A DNA stretch of 64,000 nucleotides from Scatosoma sp045660225 (GTDB taxonomy: Bacteria; Bacillota; Clostridia; Christensenellales; Borkfalkiaceae). Shown in pieces: positions 42,759 through 50,689 of the stretch; positions within the stretch are counted from its first letter, which is position 1; every line of letters starts with the position of its first letter. Location of the stretch: assembly GCA_045660225.1 (NCBI GenBank), contig JAZRDK010000077.1, forward strand, positions 1 to 64,000. Reading direction: 5' to 3'. Under the pieces are notes generated by a model. The model was not told where the DNA came from. It ran no database searches and was given only the letters and a program-made list of their open reading frames with translations. Both the position numbers and the translations under genes were made by a program.

Positions 42759-42904
42759 TCGACGGGAATTGAGGGTAGGAGCCGTGAGCAGGAGCGAACG
42801 CTTTGCCTTGCGCAACTTGGAAAATGGAACTCTTGAAGGCAACGTCGGCAATTGGTAATTGCCGAGCGGGGCGCGACGCTAAAGGCGCAATTCCTTTCGA
42901 GCGC
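42759..42904 (+). repeat. tRNA-tracking structured element, copy C (beside tRNA-Leu AAG)
   Basis: Starts with TCGACGGGAATTG (42759-42771), a 12-of-13 inverse of the tRNA-Leu T-arm, then GAGGGTAGGAG. Helices: CGTGAGC/GCGAACG with tandem G-A mismatches (42783-42800), TTGCCTT/AAGGCAA (42803-42809 with 42836-42842), CGGCAATT-GGT-AATTGCCG (42846-42864). A GGGGCG...GCTAAAGG tail and a direct T-arm-like CAATTCC (42888-42894) close it against GGAATTG. The rest of 42711-43055 has no gene. Confidence 0.8.
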
Positions 42905-42943
42905 AGTATGTCCCCTTTATCAATAACAACCCGTTTCCAAGCG

Positions 42944-42972
42944 TTGACTTTTGTGTTTTGATGTGATACAAT
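42944..42972 (+). promoter_or_regulatory. Promoter of mgsA
   Basis: TTGACT (42944-42949), 17-nt spacer, TACAAT (42967-42972). Confidence 0.75.
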
Positions 42973-43055
42973 AATAAACGTAGCAGGCGCGCGCCTGCAC
43001 CAAACAAAAACCTTGAAATGACAAAAGAAATACATATTTAATAAGGAGAATACAA

Positions 43056-43436
43056 ATGAGAATTGCATTGATTGCGCACGATAAAAAGAAAGACGAAATT
43101 ATCGAGTTGGCGAAAAAATACAAAGACGTACTTTCCAACTACGAACTGTACGCAACGGGAACGACGGGAACGTTGATTATGGGCGAAACGTCCTTGCCTA
43201 TTAAAAGAATGAAGAGCGGTCCGCTTGGCGGCGACCAACAAATTGGCGCAATGCTTGCCAACGGCGAATTAGATTTAATCATCTTCTTGCGCGACCCCTT
43301 GACCGCGCAACCGCACGAACCGGACGTTTCCGCGCTTTTAAGACTTTGCGACGTGCAAAAAATCCCCCTTGCCACCAACGTAAGTAGCGCAACGATTATG
43401 TTGGAAACGTTAAAGAGCGGTACTTTCCGTTTCTAA
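43056..43436 (+). CDS. mgsA: Methylglyoxal synthase
   Basis: 126 codons; ATG follows AAGGAGAATACAA. It converts dihydroxyacetone phosphate to methylglyoxal and phosphate, a bypass when sugar phosphates accumulate. The family core is complete: ALIAHDKKKDE at the start, ATGTTGTL (phosphate loop), SGPLGGDQQIGAMLA, LIIFLRDPLTAQPHEPDV with the catalytic Asp, and PLATNVSSA. Monocistronic. It fits a lifestyle with sudden sugar influx. Confidence 0.95.
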   Translation: MRIALIAHDKKKDEIIELAKKYKDVLSNYELYATGTTGTLIMGETSLPIKRMKSGPLGGDQQIGAMLANGELDLIIFLRDPLTAQPHEPDVSALLRLCDVQKIPLATNVSSATIMLETLKSGTFRF

Positions 43437-43586
43437 TCCCTGCAACCAAACTCAAAACCAAGCAAAAAGCGTCTTTTGAACGCTTTTTTCATTGCTAAAT
43501 CCCCTGTTTTCGACGAAAAATAGGGCAAAAACACGCTTTTTTTCGCAAAAAAATGCAAAAAAAACGCAAAAATGTTTGTTAAAGTC

Positions 43587-43615
43587 TTGACAATACGTAC
43601 CGTAGGTGGTATGAT
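43587..43615 (+). promoter_or_regulatory. Promoter of the SipW cluster
   Basis: TTGACA (43587-43592), 17-nt spacer, TATGAT (43610-43615); the first gene starts ~50 nt downstream. Confidence 0.82.
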
Positions 43616-43670
43616 ATAGAAATCAAAAATAGAACGAAAACGTTTTATTATACAAAGGAGGAAAAAAACC

Positions 43671-44303
43671 ATGAAAGGCAAAATTGCTCTTGCAACGGCT
43701 TTGGCAACGATTGTAACGGTAGGCGGCGTATACGCAACCTGGACGTTCTCGGAAGGAGCCGTAACCAACGCATCCACGACGATTGAAGTAGGTATGACGG
43801 GCGTATCGACGACGACGGAAAAAGGCACGCTTAGCGTAATGACGAGAGGCACGAACTCGTTTAGTTTGGCGGTGGACGACGCCGACAACAACCATTTGCC
43901 TGACATTAAAAAATCGGGCGAAATCATCGTTACCTTCACCCCTTCCGCTACGGCATCCGACGACATCAAAACCAACGGTATTGACGTACAACTTGCTTTC
44001 ACGTTCAAAGCGAATAGCGCGGACGGCCCTGCAACCATCGGCGACTGGAAGTACGCTTCGACGCAGATTTTCGAAATCGCAGCAGACCCCATCCACTTGG
44101 AAGGCGATGCCACCCTTAAAAACGCTGACGGCGTATTCACTTGGGTAGTCTCTGCAAGCGACGTTGGCATCGATTTGACGACGGCTATGAAATCGGTATT
44201 GGTTGACACGTACAGCGAATACGAAGCGTTTGGCTCGGAACTTACGAAGGGTCACTTTGTTGCAACCGTTAGCGAATGCGACGACACGCACGAATTAGTC
44301 TAA
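43671..44303 (+). CDS. SipW-dependent secreted protein (TasA/camelysin-like)
   Basis: 210 codons; ATG follows AAAGGAGGAAAAAAACC, the strongest site of the cluster. The N-terminus MKGKIALATALATIVTVGG then VYATWTFSEGA is the SipW-type signal peptide, with cleavage expected after YAT/A. The mature ~180 residues are beta-rich and Asp/Thr-rich with no Cys, as in TasA-like fibre or camelysin proteins. It is likely the major product, since a hairpin after it may limit read-through to the peptidase. A role in surface fibres or biofilm matrix is inferred from family and context. Confidence 0.85.
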   Translation: MKGKIALATALATIVTVGGVYATWTFSEGAVTNASTTIEVGMTGVSTTTEKGTLSVMTRGTNSFSLAVDDADNNHLPDIKKSGEIIVTFTPSATASDDIKTNGIDVQLAFTFKANSADGPATIGDWKYASTQIFEIAADPIHLEGDATLKNADGVFTWVVSASDVGIDLTTAMKSVLVDTYSEYEAFGSELTKGHFVATVSECDDTHELV

Positions 44304-44348
44304 TCATCAACAACCGACGATTTGTAACCAACAAAGCATAAAAAGGCG

Positions 44349-44384
44349 TATCCCATGATTGTGCGTCATGGGATATGTTCTTTT
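44349..44384 (+). terminator. Attenuating hairpin between the SipW substrate and sipW
   Basis: TATCCCATGA-TTGTGCG-TCATGGGATA, a perfect 10-bp stem followed by TGTTCTTTTA. The weak T-run suggests partial termination, giving more substrate than peptidase message. Confidence 0.75.
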
Positions 44385-44403
44385 ACGCGCACGAGGCAAA
44401 GAA

Positions 44404-45291
44404 ATGACGAGTTATGATATCTACGTTTTTATACTGTGTCTAATCGTCTTTACTTTATTGACCACGTTGTTTATTTCCCTACTGACGATTATCACCAAGC
44501 AGAGTTTGCGCTTGATAAGAGCCGGTGCGGAAGACGAACGTATCTTTGAAGAGTATTCACGGCGAAAAAACGACGCAAAGAAGTCAGGTTGGCTTTCCAC
44601 GGCCTTTACCGTCTTTTTTGCGTGTGTTTTTGCCGTCATTTTTATTTTTACACTGGGTATGCAACTCTTGTCGGACAGTAAAACGACAAGCATCCCCACC
44701 TTGCGCGTAGTGTACAGTCAATCGATGTCGGACAAGTTTGAAAGAAACGAATACCTGTTCAAAAACGACTTAAACGACCAGTTTTCACGCTTTGACATCA
44801 TCGTCACGTACGAACTTCCTAAGGAAGAAGACTTGAAATTGTACGACATCGTCGTGTACGAAGTAGACGACACGTTGGTCGTGCACCGCATCGTCGGCAT
44901 TGAAGAGCCGAACAAAAACCACCCTGACGAACGGCATTTCCTTTTGCAGGGCGACTTGGTCGATAGACCAGACAAATTCCCCGTCCGTTACAGTCAAATG
45001 AAGGCAATCTACCGTGGCGAATCCGTGCCCTTTATCGGCAGTTTCGTTATGTTCTTGCAATCGCCTGCGGGCTATTTGTGTCTGCTTTTGGTGTTGGCGG
45101 AAATGATTGGTACGCCTATGATTTCTAAGCGTATCCAACGCGCGGAAAGGGAAAGATACGCGTTGCTTAGCGCAAGAACGGTGCAAAGCGCAAGCCAAAG
45201 CGTGCGCGTAAGAAACGCAAAAATCAAAAAGAAAAATCGGCTTTCACCGCCGATAAACCCCTTCGAACATCGCGATAAAGGGGGTTGGTAG
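44404..45291 (+). CDS. sipW: Signal peptidase I of SipW (ER) type
   Basis: 295 codons; ATG 44404 chosen since an upstream in-frame ATG lies within the hairpin. Two N-terminal membrane segments flank a cytoplasmic stretch, and another membrane segment follows the catalytic domain. The Ser motif is VVYSQSMS, and the general base region VVHRIVGIEEPN has His instead of the usual Lys, the mark of SipW/ER-type peptidases. HFLLQGDLVDRPD matches the GDN box in modified form (GDLVD). It cleaves the two neighbouring substrates. The stop TAG is 1 nt before the next ATG. Confidence 0.9.
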   Translation: MTSYDIYVFILCLIVFTLLTTLFISLLTIITKQSLRLIRAGAEDERIFEEYSRRKNDAKKSGWLSTAFTVFFACVFAVIFIFTLGMQLLSDSKTTSIPTLRVVYSQSMSDKFERNEYLFKNDLNDQFSRFDIIVTYELPKEEDLKLYDIVVYEVDDTLVVHRIVGIEEPNKNHPDERHFLLQGDLVDRPDKFPVRYSQMKAIYRGESVPFIGSFVMFLQSPAGYLCLLLVLAEMIGTPMISKRIQRAERERYALLSARTVQSASQSVRVRNAKIKKKNRLSPPINPFEHRDKGGW

Positions 45292-45292
45292 T

Positions 45293-46699
45293 ATGCGTCA
45301 CGGTTTTGGGCGTATTCTCGCCTCGCTCCTTTTATTTACCATTATAACGATATCGGGCGTGTACGCGACCTGGATGTTTTCGGAAGGCGCGCCGCAAACG
45401 GATTCCGATTCCATCGGCGTAGAACTTATGGACTTCACGTTTGCGCCCAAAGAAACGTTGCACATTACGGCAGTTTCGTTGGTTTCCACGCAAAACGCGT
45501 CCAGTTCCAGCGTAAGTTTCACGCACCCCACCTACCTTTCGTCTACCGCCAACGTGCGCCAAAGAAACGGTACGGTTACCTACAAAGTTACCTTGTACAA
45601 CAACACCAACGTTACGTACTGGTATTTAGGGCCGTCTTGGAAAACTAACGACGGAAACAACGCGCTTATCGGCGCAACCAACGGCATCACCATCACGACG
45701 AAAGACAACTATGACGACAACGGCGCGACGTTTAACGCCGACGACTGGGTTCCACCCTACACGGAACGCGACATTTACGTCACCTATCAATTCGGCTCTA
45801 ACGCGGTTTTGTCGGCAGTTTCGACGACGATTTCCTTGGATTTCGGTATGAAAATGGACGCCGTACACGACGGTTTCCTTGCCGTACTCAACACTGCCAC
45901 CAGTTATCAATCCTTGCAAGAAGTTTTCGATAAGCGTTATCAAGAAACGGGCTCGACCACGCTTGCAAACGTTGGCACGGACACACAATTTATCAACGAC
46001 CTGTTCGGCGGAACGCCGACCATCAAAGTCGATGGCCAAGACGTGCCCGTAACCATCGTGATTGAGCGTACCAACGTGGACGGTTTGACGACGGGCGATA
46101 ACTACAACGTAAACGGCGGGCCTACGGGTTGCGAATACACCTTGTACATCACGGTCGACGCAATGGATTCGCCCACGGGACAAGCCATGGTCTATGCGGT
46201 ATCCTATTCCTACGGCGGCGTAGGCAACACGGGCGAGTGGTATCAACTTGGACAACTGTACGAAGGCACTGCGCCTTTAACCGAATACGGAAACACGGGC
46301 AAACTTGTTATGGACGTCGACGGTTGGAAGGCAACCGCAAACGATTACGAGTTTGTCGACGGGTATTATTACAAAGTCGGTTATGAACAAGGCGACCAGT
46401 ACGCCAAGTACAAGACGATTGAAGAATTGATGTCGTGTAACGACCAAAACTTCTACAACGACATCGACAACTCGCGTCTTTTGATGAAGGCGTACGCTAT
46501 CGTTTATAATAGCAGTAACTACAATAAACCGGGCTACGAAGGTTTGCGTACGGCATTTGAACACGCCGCGCCCTTCTACACGGTGCACAACAACGGACAG
46601 GAAGTAAAAATCAACCGTGTCGCAAAGCGTGCGGAACTTATCCCCTACATCGTCGCTATTCAACACGCGTACGATTATTACAACCAAGTCAACCCCTAA
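45293..46699 (+). CDS. Second SipW-dependent secreted protein
   Basis: 468 codons; ATG begins 1 nt after the sipW stop with AGGGGGTTGG in sipW's last codons as ribosome site. The N-terminus carries the SipW-type signal ending SGVYATWMFSEGA. Residues 60-190 look like a camelysin/TasA-type beta domain. The remaining ~280 residues (YSYGGVGNTGEWYQLGQLYEGT, then helical RLLMKAYAIVYNSSN and YIVAIQHAYDYYNQ) match nothing I recognise. It could be an anchor or adaptor for the first substrate, as TapA is for TasA; this is inference from gene order. Confidence 0.83.
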   Translation: MRHGFGRILASLLLFTIITISGVYATWMFSEGAPQTDSDSIGVELMDFTFAPKETLHITAVSLVSTQNASSSSVSFTHPTYLSSTANVRQRNGTVTYKVTLYNNTNVTYWYLGPSWKTNDGNNALIGATNGITITTKDNYDDNGATFNADDWVPPYTERDIYVTYQFGSNAVLSAVSTTISLDFGMKMDAVHDGFLAVLNTATSYQSLQEVFDKRYQETGSTTLANVGTDTQFINDLFGGTPTIKVDGQDVPVTIVIERTNVDGLTTGDNYNVNGGPTGCEYTLYITVDAMDSPTGQAMVYAVSYSYGGVGNTGEWYQLGQLYEGTAPLTEYGNTGKLVMDVDGWKATANDYEFVDGYYYKVGYEQGDQYAKYKTIEELMSCNDQNFYNDIDNSRLLMKAYAIVYNSSNYNKPGYEGLRTAFEHAAPFYTVHNNGQEVKINRVAKRAELIPYIVAIQHAYDYYNQVNP

Positions 46700-46711
46700 A
46701 AAAATACGACG

Positions 46712-46744
46712 AAAAAGGACGGGCGTGCGCTCGTCCTTTTTTTA
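46712..46744 (+). terminator. Terminator of the SipW cluster
   Basis: AAAAAGGACGGG / CTCGTCCTTTTT (one G-T pair), then more Ts. Confidence 0.85.
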
Positions 46745-46758
46745 CGGGTTTTTCTTTC

Positions 46759-46782
46759 GGCAATCTTTCCGTTGGCACTTGA
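46759..46782 (+). repeat. 24-nt intergenic motif, copy 1
   Basis: GGCAATCTTTCCGTTGGCAC plus TTGA; 21 of 24 bases match 50690-50713. Both copies directly follow a terminator T-run and TTTCTTT. Confidence 0.65.
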
Positions 46783-46843
46783 TAATATAGAAACATCTTC
46801 TCCCGCGATTTCTTGAGATAAGTTTTTGAAACGGAGCGTTGAT

Positions 46844-47212
46844 ATGAGTTCAAAAAAGAAACGGGAAGAAAACACGATTGAGTGGGAATTTGGGATAGAT
46901 TGGTTCAAAGACCTGCAGGAAAAAGTCAAGTATATTTTTGTTTTGTCGTATACAGTCGTACGTTCCCAACAAGGGACGGTTTTTTATTCTTTGCCTTTTT
47001 TGAAATTGCTGGGATACGTACCGAAATGTTTTTTGAATGCGCGACTTAAATTACACGGCGTAGAATACCCTGTTACTTCGGCAATTTCCGCCAACCTTTT
47101 ACCTTCCGAAAGCAACAAGGCGGCGTATTCCATTTTCTTTCTTAAAAGATATTCGACGGGGGTTACGTCGTACGCGTTTTTGAAAATTTTACAAATATGC
47201 CCGTACGTATAA
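46844..47212 (+). CDS. Doubtful small ORF, 5' part convincing, 3' part antisense to an AraC gene
   Basis: ATG at 46844 follows ACGGAGCGTTGAT. The first ~45 codons (MSSKKKREENTIEWEFGIDW then FKDLQEKVKYIF) look like real coding sequence. The frame then runs through a terminator-like hairpin with T-run (CGTTCCC/GGGACG, 46961-46985) and continues antisense through the end of the AraC gene. A truncated or frameshifted remnant, or a short RNA with a chance ORF, is more likely than a 122-residue protein. Confidence 0.3.
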   Translation: MSSKKKREENTIEWEFGIDWFKDLQEKVKYIFVLSYTVVRSQQGTVFYSLPFLKLLGYVPKCFLNARLKLHGVEYPVTSAISANLLPSESNKAAYSIFFLKRYSTGVTSYAFLKILQICPYV

Positions 47213-47856
47213 CCAAACGTTGCGGAAAGCTCTTCTAAAGAACAGATATCCAAAAAATGCGCGTCGATGTATTGCAAAATATCATCCGTCGTCGTTTTCG
47301 TTGCGAGTTTCTCTTGCGGAGCAGGTACTTCCTTTCGCACCAAATTCACCAAAACGGTTGTGATTAAACTTTCCAAACTTTGCGCAAAAAAGTCCTGCTT
47401 GGTAGACAAAAACTCCCCGATAATCGCGGTGAAATAATGCGCAAGTTGCGGACAAACTTGCTTTCTGTTTTGCAAAAAACGTTGTTTTAGAAGGCGAAAC
47501 AATTCCTGGCTTTGCGGATTGGTAAAATTGACGGCAAACGTTTGAAAACGGCAACCCACACGGCTAAAAAGCAGGTGTTTTTCCCCCTTAAACGACAAAT
47601 ACGCTTCGTGTTTGCGCAATTTTTCGAGTCTTTCGTCCGTTTGGCAAAACAAACCGTTGGTGGTGGGAAAGGTAACTTCTAAATCGCAATGTTGCAAATG
47701 GTTATTGATATGAAAAGCGTTGTTATAATACAATTCCGCCACCTGCAAAACCTCGTAATTTTGCAGTTGAATCGGCGACAAAAGCGCGCCCGTTTCCCAG
47801 TCGCAAAAACTGTTTTCAAAGACAAAAGAATGTTGCGTTTTATAAAAATTTTTCAT
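46984..47856 (-). CDS. AraC-family transcriptional regulator, second
   Basis: 290 codons; ATG at 47856 (MKNFYKTQHSFVFENSF). An upstream in-frame ATG lies beyond the -35 box and is rejected. An N-terminal sensor domain of ~170 residues is followed by a two-HTH DNA-binding domain: DICSLEELSATFGYTYGHICKIFKNA and RLAEIAEVTGYSTPCNLSRAFKKHFGTYPSNF. It is divergent from the GH67-like/AGE operon at 47998, which it likely controls. Like the regulator at 9713, its ATG coincides with the predicted transcript start. The effector is unknown. Confidence 0.9.
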   Translation of the reverse strand: MKNFYKTQHSFVFENSFCDWETGALLSPIQLQNYEVLQVAELYYNNAFHINNHLQHCDLEVTFPTTNGLFCQTDERLEKLRKHEAYLSFKGEKHLLFSRVGCRFQTFAVNFTNPQSQELFRLLKQRFLQNRKQVCPQLAHYFTAIIGEFLSTKQDFFAQSLESLITTVLVNLVRKEVPAPQEKLATKTTTDDILQYIDAHFLDICSLEELSATFGYTYGHICKIFKNAYDVTPVEYLLRKKMEYAALLLSEGKRLAEIAEVTGYSTPCNLSRAFKKHFGTYPSNFKKGKE

Positions 47857-47862
47857 AGCCGT

Positions 47863-47891
47863 ATTATACCACAAGCCCCCGCGCTTGTCAA
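47863..47891 (-). promoter_or_regulatory. Promoter giving a leaderless AraC transcript (second case)
   Basis: TTGACA (47891-47886), 17-nt spacer, TATAAT (47868-47863). The A of the ATG (47856) is 7 nt past the -10 box; there is no room for a ribosome site. Confidence 0.85.
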
Positions 47892-47937
47892 TATATGAAA
47901 TCACAAAAAATGATATGTTGTTTTTCTTTTTACGATA

Positions 47938-47965
47938 TTGCATTTTTACAAAAGGATGCTATAAT
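47938..47965 (+). promoter_or_regulatory. Promoter of the GH67-like/AGE operon
   Basis: TTGCAT (47938-47943), 16-nt spacer, TATAAT (47960-47965). The A/T-rich 47892-47937 between the divergent promoters is where regulator sites are expected; I see no clear repeat in it. Confidence 0.7.
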
Positions 47966-47997
47966 GAAGGTATATCCAACCGATAAGGAGTAAAACT

Positions 47998-49458
47998 ATG
48001 GAAAAGCGTTGGTTGCTGGTTGTGGATTCCTACGAAGGAATCTCCAAGACCGCCGTAAATATGCTTTCGGGCTTTGTTTCCGGGCTTATTTCCTACGTAT
48101 TGCCGATTAAACACGTAAGCGACGTCACCCAAGCCGAGCTTACAGAACGCAACGTCATTGCAGTAGGAAAACTGGAAACGCACCCCCTTTTATCGGCGTA
48201 CGCGCAAAAAGAATTGCTTTGCGTACCGAAAACAGCGGAAGGCTACGCTATTTACGTGGGTAAAACGCCAGGCCAGGAAAATAGCCAAACGATTGCCATC
48301 GCAGGCGCGGACGAAAACGGCGTTTTGTACGGTTGTATGCAATTTATGGGCGAATATTGTGGCGACGTTCTGTATCAAGAAGGCTATATATGGGGCAAAA
48401 GTTTCTTTGAAAATCCTTTGGAAAGAACTTTGCTCCCGTGGAAGACGAGCGCCGTACCTGCCGTAAAGACGCGCGCAATTTGGACCTGGGGCTACGTCAT
48501 TTACGATTACAAATCCTTTTTCGAAAATATGGCGCGCCTGCGCTTAAACGAAGTCGTCATCTGGAACGATTACGTCCCCTTTAACGCCAAGGAAGTGGTT
48601 GCCTACGCGCACACGTTAGGCATTAAGGTCATTTGGGGCTTTGCGTGGGGTTGGGCAAACAAATGCGCCGAAACGATAGAAACGCTCTGTAGCGAAGAAC
48701 GGTTGAGAAATTTGAAGGCGGAAGTGCTTGCAACCTACGAAACACAATACGCGCAGGCAGGTGGCGACGGCATTTATTTTCAATCGTTTACCGAATTAAA
48801 CGAAGACAAAGTCAACGGGAAATGTATCGCGGAAATCGTCACCGAGCTTGTCAACGATATTTCCAGCACGCTTTTGGAAAGATTCCCTGATTTACATATT
48901 CAATTTGGGTTACACGCGACGTCGGTAAAACGGCATTTGCCCGTTTTACAAAACGTAGACAAGCGCATCCATATCGTTTGGGAAGATTGCGGTGCTTTCC
49001 CCTATCATTACTACACCGACAAAGTAGAAAACTTTAACGAAACGTATGACTTCACGCAAACATTGCTGAAATTACGTGGCGAAAACGAACGATTCGGCGC
49101 GGTGATAAAAGGTATGATGAATTTGGACTGGGGAACGTTTGAACACCATACGGGCAGTTATATTCTCGGCGAACGTACGAAAACGTTTTTACGCGAACGG
49201 CAACTGAAAAAAGACAAGGTTTGGAAGGTTGTGCGTGGCGGTTGGTTGAAAAACGCCGAATACGTGCGCAAGATAATTTCGCTGATTGCTAAAGACGGCA
49301 ACGAGCCGATTGTCGAAGCGCTTGTGGAAGACGCCATGTTAGAAAATAAAATTACGTTGCCCGTCGCCATTTTCGCGCAAACACTTTGGACGCCCGACGA
49401 CGACGTAGAAACCATCATCGCCCGCGCAAGCAAAAATTCTTTTGTAGAAACGGAGTAA
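47998..49458 (+). CDS. Putative GH67-like glycoside hydrolase
   Basis: 486 codons; ATG follows AAGGAGTAAAACT. Residues ~30-125 (NVIAVGKLETHPLL, EGYAIYVGK, AGADENGVLYGCMQFMGEY) match the alpha-glucuronidase/GH20b-like N-terminal domain. From ~150 a TIM-barrel-like region follows (TRAIWTWGYVIYDYKSFFENMARLRLNEVVIWND, IKVIWGFAWGW), with acidic positions in FQSFTELNED and IVWEDCGAF as candidate catalytic residues. No signal peptide, so a cytoplasmic substrate. Uronic-acid or amino-sugar chemistry is suggested by the partner AGE gene 4 nt downstream. The family placement is tentative. Confidence 0.7.
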   Translation: MEKRWLLVVDSYEGISKTAVNMLSGFVSGLISYVLPIKHVSDVTQAELTERNVIAVGKLETHPLLSAYAQKELLCVPKTAEGYAIYVGKTPGQENSQTIAIAGADENGVLYGCMQFMGEYCGDVLYQEGYIWGKSFFENPLERTLLPWKTSAVPAVKTRAIWTWGYVIYDYKSFFENMARLRLNEVVIWNDYVPFNAKEVVAYAHTLGIKVIWGFAWGWANKCAETIETLCSEERLRNLKAEVLATYETQYAQAGGDGIYFQSFTELNEDKVNGKCIAEIVTELVNDISSTLLERFPDLHIQFGLHATSVKRHLPVLQNVDKRIHIVWEDCGAFPYHYYTDKVENFNETYDFTQTLLKLRGENERFGAVIKGMMNLDWGTFEHHTGSYILGERTKTFLRERQLKKDKVWKVVRGGWLKNAEYVRKIISLIAKDGNEPIVEALVEDAMLENKITLPVAIFAQTLWTPDDDVETIIARASKNSFVETE

Positions 49459-49462
49459 AACT

Positions 49463-50644
49463 ATGCAAGAAATTCGTAAAAAATTCAGTGAAGAATTGTT
49501 GAAAAACTGTATTCCCTTTTGGCTTAAAAACGGCGTAGACAAAGAATACGGCGGTGTATTAAATTGTTTAGATAGGACGGGAAAAGTCTATTCGGAAGAT
49601 AAAAGCGTATGGATGCAAGGTCGCGCCGGTTGGATGTTCTCGTATATTTACAACCATATCGAGAAAAAGCAAGAATATCTCGACTTTGCAAAAAGTTGCA
49701 TTGACTTTGCCACGAAATACTGTATCGACAAAACGGACGGGAGAATGTATTTTACCGTTACGCGCGACGGTCAACCGCTTAGAAAACGCAGATACTGGTT
49801 CAGCGAAACGTTTTACATCATCGCAAACGCCGAATACTTTATGGCAACGAAAGACACCGCGTATTTAGAAACGGCGAAAAAATATTTCGAATTCGTCTAT
49901 GCCATGTACAAAGACCCGTCTACCGACCCGTACAAAATCACGCCGAAATCGTATGCGAAAACGCGTGATATGAAAGCGTTGGCAAACCCGATGATTATGC
50001 TGAACGTAACGTCGATTATGCGCGACGCCGACAGGGAAAATTTTGCGTATTATAACGACGTCATTACACAGCTTATCAAGGATATTCAAGCCTTCCATAA
50101 GCCTGAATATAAGGCAATGTTTGAAAACGTTACAATAGACAACGAAGTGGTGTTGACTTCGTCGCCCTGCCGAGTCATCAACCCCGGCCACGACATCGAG
50201 TGCGCTTGGTTTTTGCTGGAAGAAGGCGTCAAACGTGGCGACAACGCGATTATCGATTTCTCGAAAATGGTGTTCGACGAAGCCTTTGAGCGCGGTTGGG
50301 ATAAGGAATACGGCGGTATCACCTATTTCAAAGACGTTTTGGGCTTGCCCGTCGAAGCGTACGAGCACGACATGAAACTTTGGTGGCCTCACAACGAAAC
50401 GGTGATTGCGTCGCTTATGCTGTATAAGTACACGGGCGAAGAAAAATATAAAGCCATCTTCGACCAAGTTTGCGATTACGCGTTTTCGCATTTTTCCGAC
50501 CCTGCTTACGGCGAGTGGTTTGGATATTTACGTCGCGACGGACGTCCTACCGAACCGCCTTGTAAAGGACATACCTACAAAGGTCCTTTCCACGTTATGC
50601 GTATGCTTGCAAAATGCTTAACGCTCCTTCAAGAGAACGACTGA
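49463..50644 (+). CDS. AGE-family epimerase (N-acylglucosamine 2-epimerase type)
   Basis: 393 codons; ATG 4 nt after the preceding stop with GGAG in between. The (alpha/alpha)6-barrel family is clear: FWLKNGVDKEYGGVLNCLDR, WMQGRAGWMFSYIYN, RRYWFSETFYIIANAEY, NPGHDIECAWFLLE with the catalytic His, WWPHNETVIASLMLYKYTG and KGPFHVMRML. Members interconvert GlcNAc/ManNAc, mannose/fructose, cellobiose and others; the substrate cannot be fixed. With the upstream GH67-like gene it forms an AraC-regulated two-gene sugar operon. Confidence 0.9.
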   Translation: MQEIRKKFSEELLKNCIPFWLKNGVDKEYGGVLNCLDRTGKVYSEDKSVWMQGRAGWMFSYIYNHIEKKQEYLDFAKSCIDFATKYCIDKTDGRMYFTVTRDGQPLRKRRYWFSETFYIIANAEYFMATKDTAYLETAKKYFEFVYAMYKDPSTDPYKITPKSYAKTRDMKALANPMIMLNVTSIMRDADRENFAYYNDVITQLIKDIQAFHKPEYKAMFENVTIDNEVVLTSSPCRVINPGHDIECAWFLLEEGVKRGDNAIIDFSKMVFDEAFERGWDKEYGGITYFKDVLGLPVEAYEHDMKLWWPHNETVIASLMLYKYTGEEKYKAIFDQVCDYAFSHFSDPAYGEWFGYLRRDGRPTEPPCKGHTYKGPFHVMRMLAKCLTLLQEND

Positions 50645-50660
50645 TACGATAATAAACGTA

Positions 50661-50686
50661 AAGCGCCTATTTAGGCGCTTTTTTCT
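50661..50686 (+). terminator. Terminator of the GH67-like/AGE operon
   Basis: AAGCGCC-TATTTA-GGCGCTT followed by TTTTC. Confidence 0.85.
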
Positions 50687-50689
50687 TTT

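Noticed and set aside
42667..42858. Open frame starting in tRNA-Leu and running through element C
   Set aside because: It overlaps the tRNA and a structured non-coding repeat; the similar minus-strand frame (to 43068) crosses the mgsA promoter.
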